From Lysobacterales bacterium UBA2790 (GTDB lineage: Bacteria; Pseudomonadota; Gammaproteobacteria; Xanthomonadales; Xanthomonadaceae), in NCBI GenBank assembly GCA_002352135.1, contig DEHW01000084.1, positions 5,526 through 12,455 of the forward strand: DNA of 6,930 bases, written 5' to 3'. The position numbers and the translations under genes were made by a program. The first letter of the stretch is position 1; the number at the start of each line of letters is the position of its first letter. Under the pieces are notes generated by a model that worked only from the letters and a program-made list of their open reading frames with translations, was not told the origin of the DNA and ran no database searches. Below, one piece after another: positions 5,737 through 6,930 of the stretch.

Positions 5737-6051
5737 ATGCCCGAAATCCATGAAGTCGCGACGCTGACCTCCAAGGGTCAGATCACCCTGCCCAAGCCCA
5801 TCCGGCAGGCCTTGGGCGTGGACACCGGCGGAAAAGTGGCGTTCGACTTGCGCGGGGGCGAAGTCATCGTGACCCGAGCCGACGAACACGAAGACCCGGC
5901 GATTGGCGCCTTCCTCGGCTTGCTGGAGGCGGACATCCGCGCGGGGCGCAACCTCCAGCCGCTGCCGGAGGATCTTGCCCGAGCGATGCTGGCGAACATT
6001 GGGCACGCGGTGAACCTCGATGAAGACATCGAAGGCGAAGTGGAGCTCTGA
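5737..6051 (+). CDS. prlF: PrlF-type antitoxin (SpoVT/AbrB fold)
   Basis: 104-aa antitoxin that would neutralise YhaV and repress the operon. Residues 6-48 are a SpoVT/AbrB swapped-hairpin DNA-binding domain (VATLTSKGQITLPKPIRQALGV, about 7-28, then GGKVAFDLRGGEVIVTRA). Residues 50-104 are an acidic tail (HEDPAIGAFLGLLEADI; NLDEDIEGEVEL) that probably binds the toxin, as in E. coli PrlF (111 aa). I chose the ATG at 5737 because family members begin just before this domain and the likely promoter ends at 5709. The frame stays open to an ATG at 5668, which has a perfect GGAGG six bases upstream and would add 23 residues; only a transcript from further upstream could use it. The stop overlaps the yhaV start (TGATG), implying translational coupling. 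Confidence 0.92.
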   Translation: MPEIHEVATLTSKGQITLPKPIRQALGVDTGGKVAFDLRGGEVIVTRADEHEDPAIGAFLGLLEADIRAGRNLQPLPEDLARAMLANIGHAVNLDEDIEGEVEL

Positions 6052-6518
6052 TGCAGCGGCATGGCTGGACGCTGCTGTTCCACGATGGCGTGGTCGAGCA
6101 GTTGCGCAAGCTGCACGTGGCGGCGCAGCGTGCCGAGCAGAACGACCCAGCGGGATTCGAGGGCAACGCCAACGTCAAGCTGTTCCGGGCGCTGAGCCAG
6201 TTGATCCTGGAAGTCGTGCCGAGCGACCCCGCGCGAGACGAGTTCCGGCAGGGCAATACCCTGGGTGCGGCGTACCGCCACTGGCGGCGCGCGAAGATCG
6301 GACGACGCTTCCGTCTGTTCTTCCGCTACGACTCCAAGGTGAAGGCCATCGTGTACGCCTGGGTCAACGACGAGCAGACCCTGCGATCGGCGGGCAGCAA
6401 GTCCGATCCGTATGCGGTGTTCGAGAAGATGCTGGGGCGAGGCAATCCGCCCGACGATTGGGCGGCCCTGGTCGCGGCAAGCCAAGCGGACTGGGCCGCA
6501 TCCAAGAAACCAAAATAG
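6051..6518 (+). CDS. yhaV: YhaV-family ribonuclease toxin
   Basis: 155-aa toxin, essentially the same length as E. coli YhaV (154 aa), a RelE-superfamily RNase that stops growth by cutting mRNA. The conserved C-terminal half is intact: RRFRLFFRYDSKVKAI (85-100), AWVNDEQTLRSAGSKSDPYA (103-122) and VFEKMLGRGNPPDDW (123-137). The N-terminal half (GWTLLFHDGVVEQLRKL) is more variable, as usual. The gene starts one base inside the prlF stop, ensuring antitoxin-first expression. No disruption is seen, so the pair looks functional. The basic tail (ASKKPK) is short. On mobile elements such a pair favours cells that keep the element; that role is inference from context. Confidence 0.93.
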   Translation: MQRHGWTLLFHDGVVEQLRKLHVAAQRAEQNDPAGFEGNANVKLFRALSQLILEVVPSDPARDEFRQGNTLGAAYRHWRRAKIGRRFRLFFRYDSKVKAIVYAWVNDEQTLRSAGSKSDPYAVFEKMLGRGNPPDDWAALVAASQADWAASKKPK

Positions 6519-6540
6519 GCAGACACATGAGGTAGTCACG

Positions 6541-6912
6541 ATGAAAGCCTCTCTAAAAATGACGAGGGCGGAGGGCGCCGGCCGAACTCTCGGCCGCGCC
6601 TACCGAGCAGCCATGCGTCGAGAGGCCCATGTCGTGCGGTGGCTGGTTGGCAAGGGCCTGCCGATTTCGGGTGCCAAGGCGATTCTCTGGATCATCAAGC
6701 TCGCGGTGATCGGCGTGTTGCTTTACGTAGCGTTCTGGCTGGCGCTCCTACTGTTGCTTGTCGCCTCCGCGGCTTGGCTGGCTCGTGGCGTGGATCAAAC
6801 GGAACCAGAAGAGTGGGCAGTCGGCGATCAGGCGGATCACAAGAAGAGCGTCTTCTATGACCCGATCAACTACAACGACGACCCAGATCCGCGATTCGAC
6901 GACGATCGCTAG
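6541..6912 (+). CDS. DUF3742-type ICE membrane protein
   Basis: 123 aa with a basic N-terminus (GRTLGRAYRAAMRREAHVVRWLVGKG, about 15-39), a long hydrophobic stretch at about 47-80 (one long or two close membrane helices) and an acidic C-terminus (YDPINYNDDPDPRFDDDR). This layout matches the DUF3742 family, small membrane proteins found in ICE transfer regions and of unknown function. GAGGT seven bases before the ATG at 6541 supports the start, and the gene follows yhaV by 22 bp, so it may share its transcript. The TAG stop overlaps the first base of a probable insertion-sequence end, so the natural C-terminus may have been longer. Confidence 0.7.
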   Translation: MKASLKMTRAEGAGRTLGRAYRAAMRREAHVVRWLVGKGLPISGAKAILWIIKLAVIGVLLYVAFWLALLLLLVASAAWLARGVDQTEPEEWAVGDQADHKKSVFYDPINYNDDPDPRFDDDR

Positions 6913-6930
6913 GGTCTGTTCACAAATGAC
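6912..6930. mobile_element. Possible terminal inverted repeat of an IS element (partial)
   Basis: GGGTCTGTTCACAAATGAC starts at the last base of the preceding stop codon and runs to the window end. GGGTCTGTTCA-type ends are typical of IS5-family transposons, and the flanking CTAG (6909-6912) fits the YTAR target preference of that family. The transposase and the other end are outside the window, so this is a suggestion only. Confidence 0.35.

Noticed and set aside
5778..6539. Minus-strand ORF of 253 aa under prlF-yhaV
   Set aside because: Antisense shadow of two well-recognised overlapping genes.
1..6930. CRISPR array or origin of transfer
   Set aside because: No regularly spaced repeats were seen. 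Several short inverted repeats exist, but none lies with a nick-site motif I can defend as oriT.

Overview
The window looks like the integrase end of an integrative and conjugative element (ICE) or genomic island at a tRNA-Gly gene in a GC-rich Pseudomonadota, most likely a gamma- or betaproteobacterium (Pseudomonas, Xanthomonas/Stenotrophomonas or Burkholderiales type). Evidence for this is the high GC content, the tRNA-Gly 3' end, the P4-type integrase and the ICE-type accessory genes. The host assignment is inference.

Left part (1-1837): the window opens in the last 21 bases of a tRNA-Gly gene. A group II intron remnant follows at once: an intact reverse transcriptase/maturase/HNH gene (39-1709), then a textbook ribozyme domain V (1728-1761) and domain VI with a bulged branch-point A (1796). 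The upstream ribozyme domains I-III are absent, because only 17 bases separate the tRNA end from the start codon. Directly after domain VI comes a second copy of the tRNA-Gly 3' end (about 1804-1837), so the remnant lies between two direct repeats.

Middle (1838-3926): a 238-bp leader with two inverted repeats and a tandem pair of 12-bp repeats precedes a 616-aa tyrosine recombinase. This recombinase has all five of the usual catalytic residues and an extra C-terminal module that resembles a helix-turn-helix plus ParS/MbcA-type fold. The second tRNA copy plus this integrase is the classic attL layout.

Right part (3927-6930): a stand-alone LysR-type effector domain lacking its DNA-binding half (minus strand) is divergent from a small Xre repressor (plus strand) across a 104-bp regulatory gap. 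Next is a decayed 3' piece of a MobH/TraI-type relaxase gene (minus strand), truncated at its 5' end and frameshifted near its 3' end. A PrlF-YhaV type II toxin-antitoxin pair follows, with its own promoter and an embedded palindrome, then a membrane protein of the ICE-associated DUF3742 type. A probable insertion-sequence end begins at that gene's stop codon.

Taken together: the integrase would move the element, the Xre and LysR-like proteins would regulate it, the relaxase remnant shows that conjugative transfer functions were once encoded here, and the toxin-antitoxin pair would stabilise the element. I see no convincing wholly new system. The most unusual parts are the 5'-truncated intron between tRNA repeats, the extended integrase, and the helix-turn-helix-less LysR protein.
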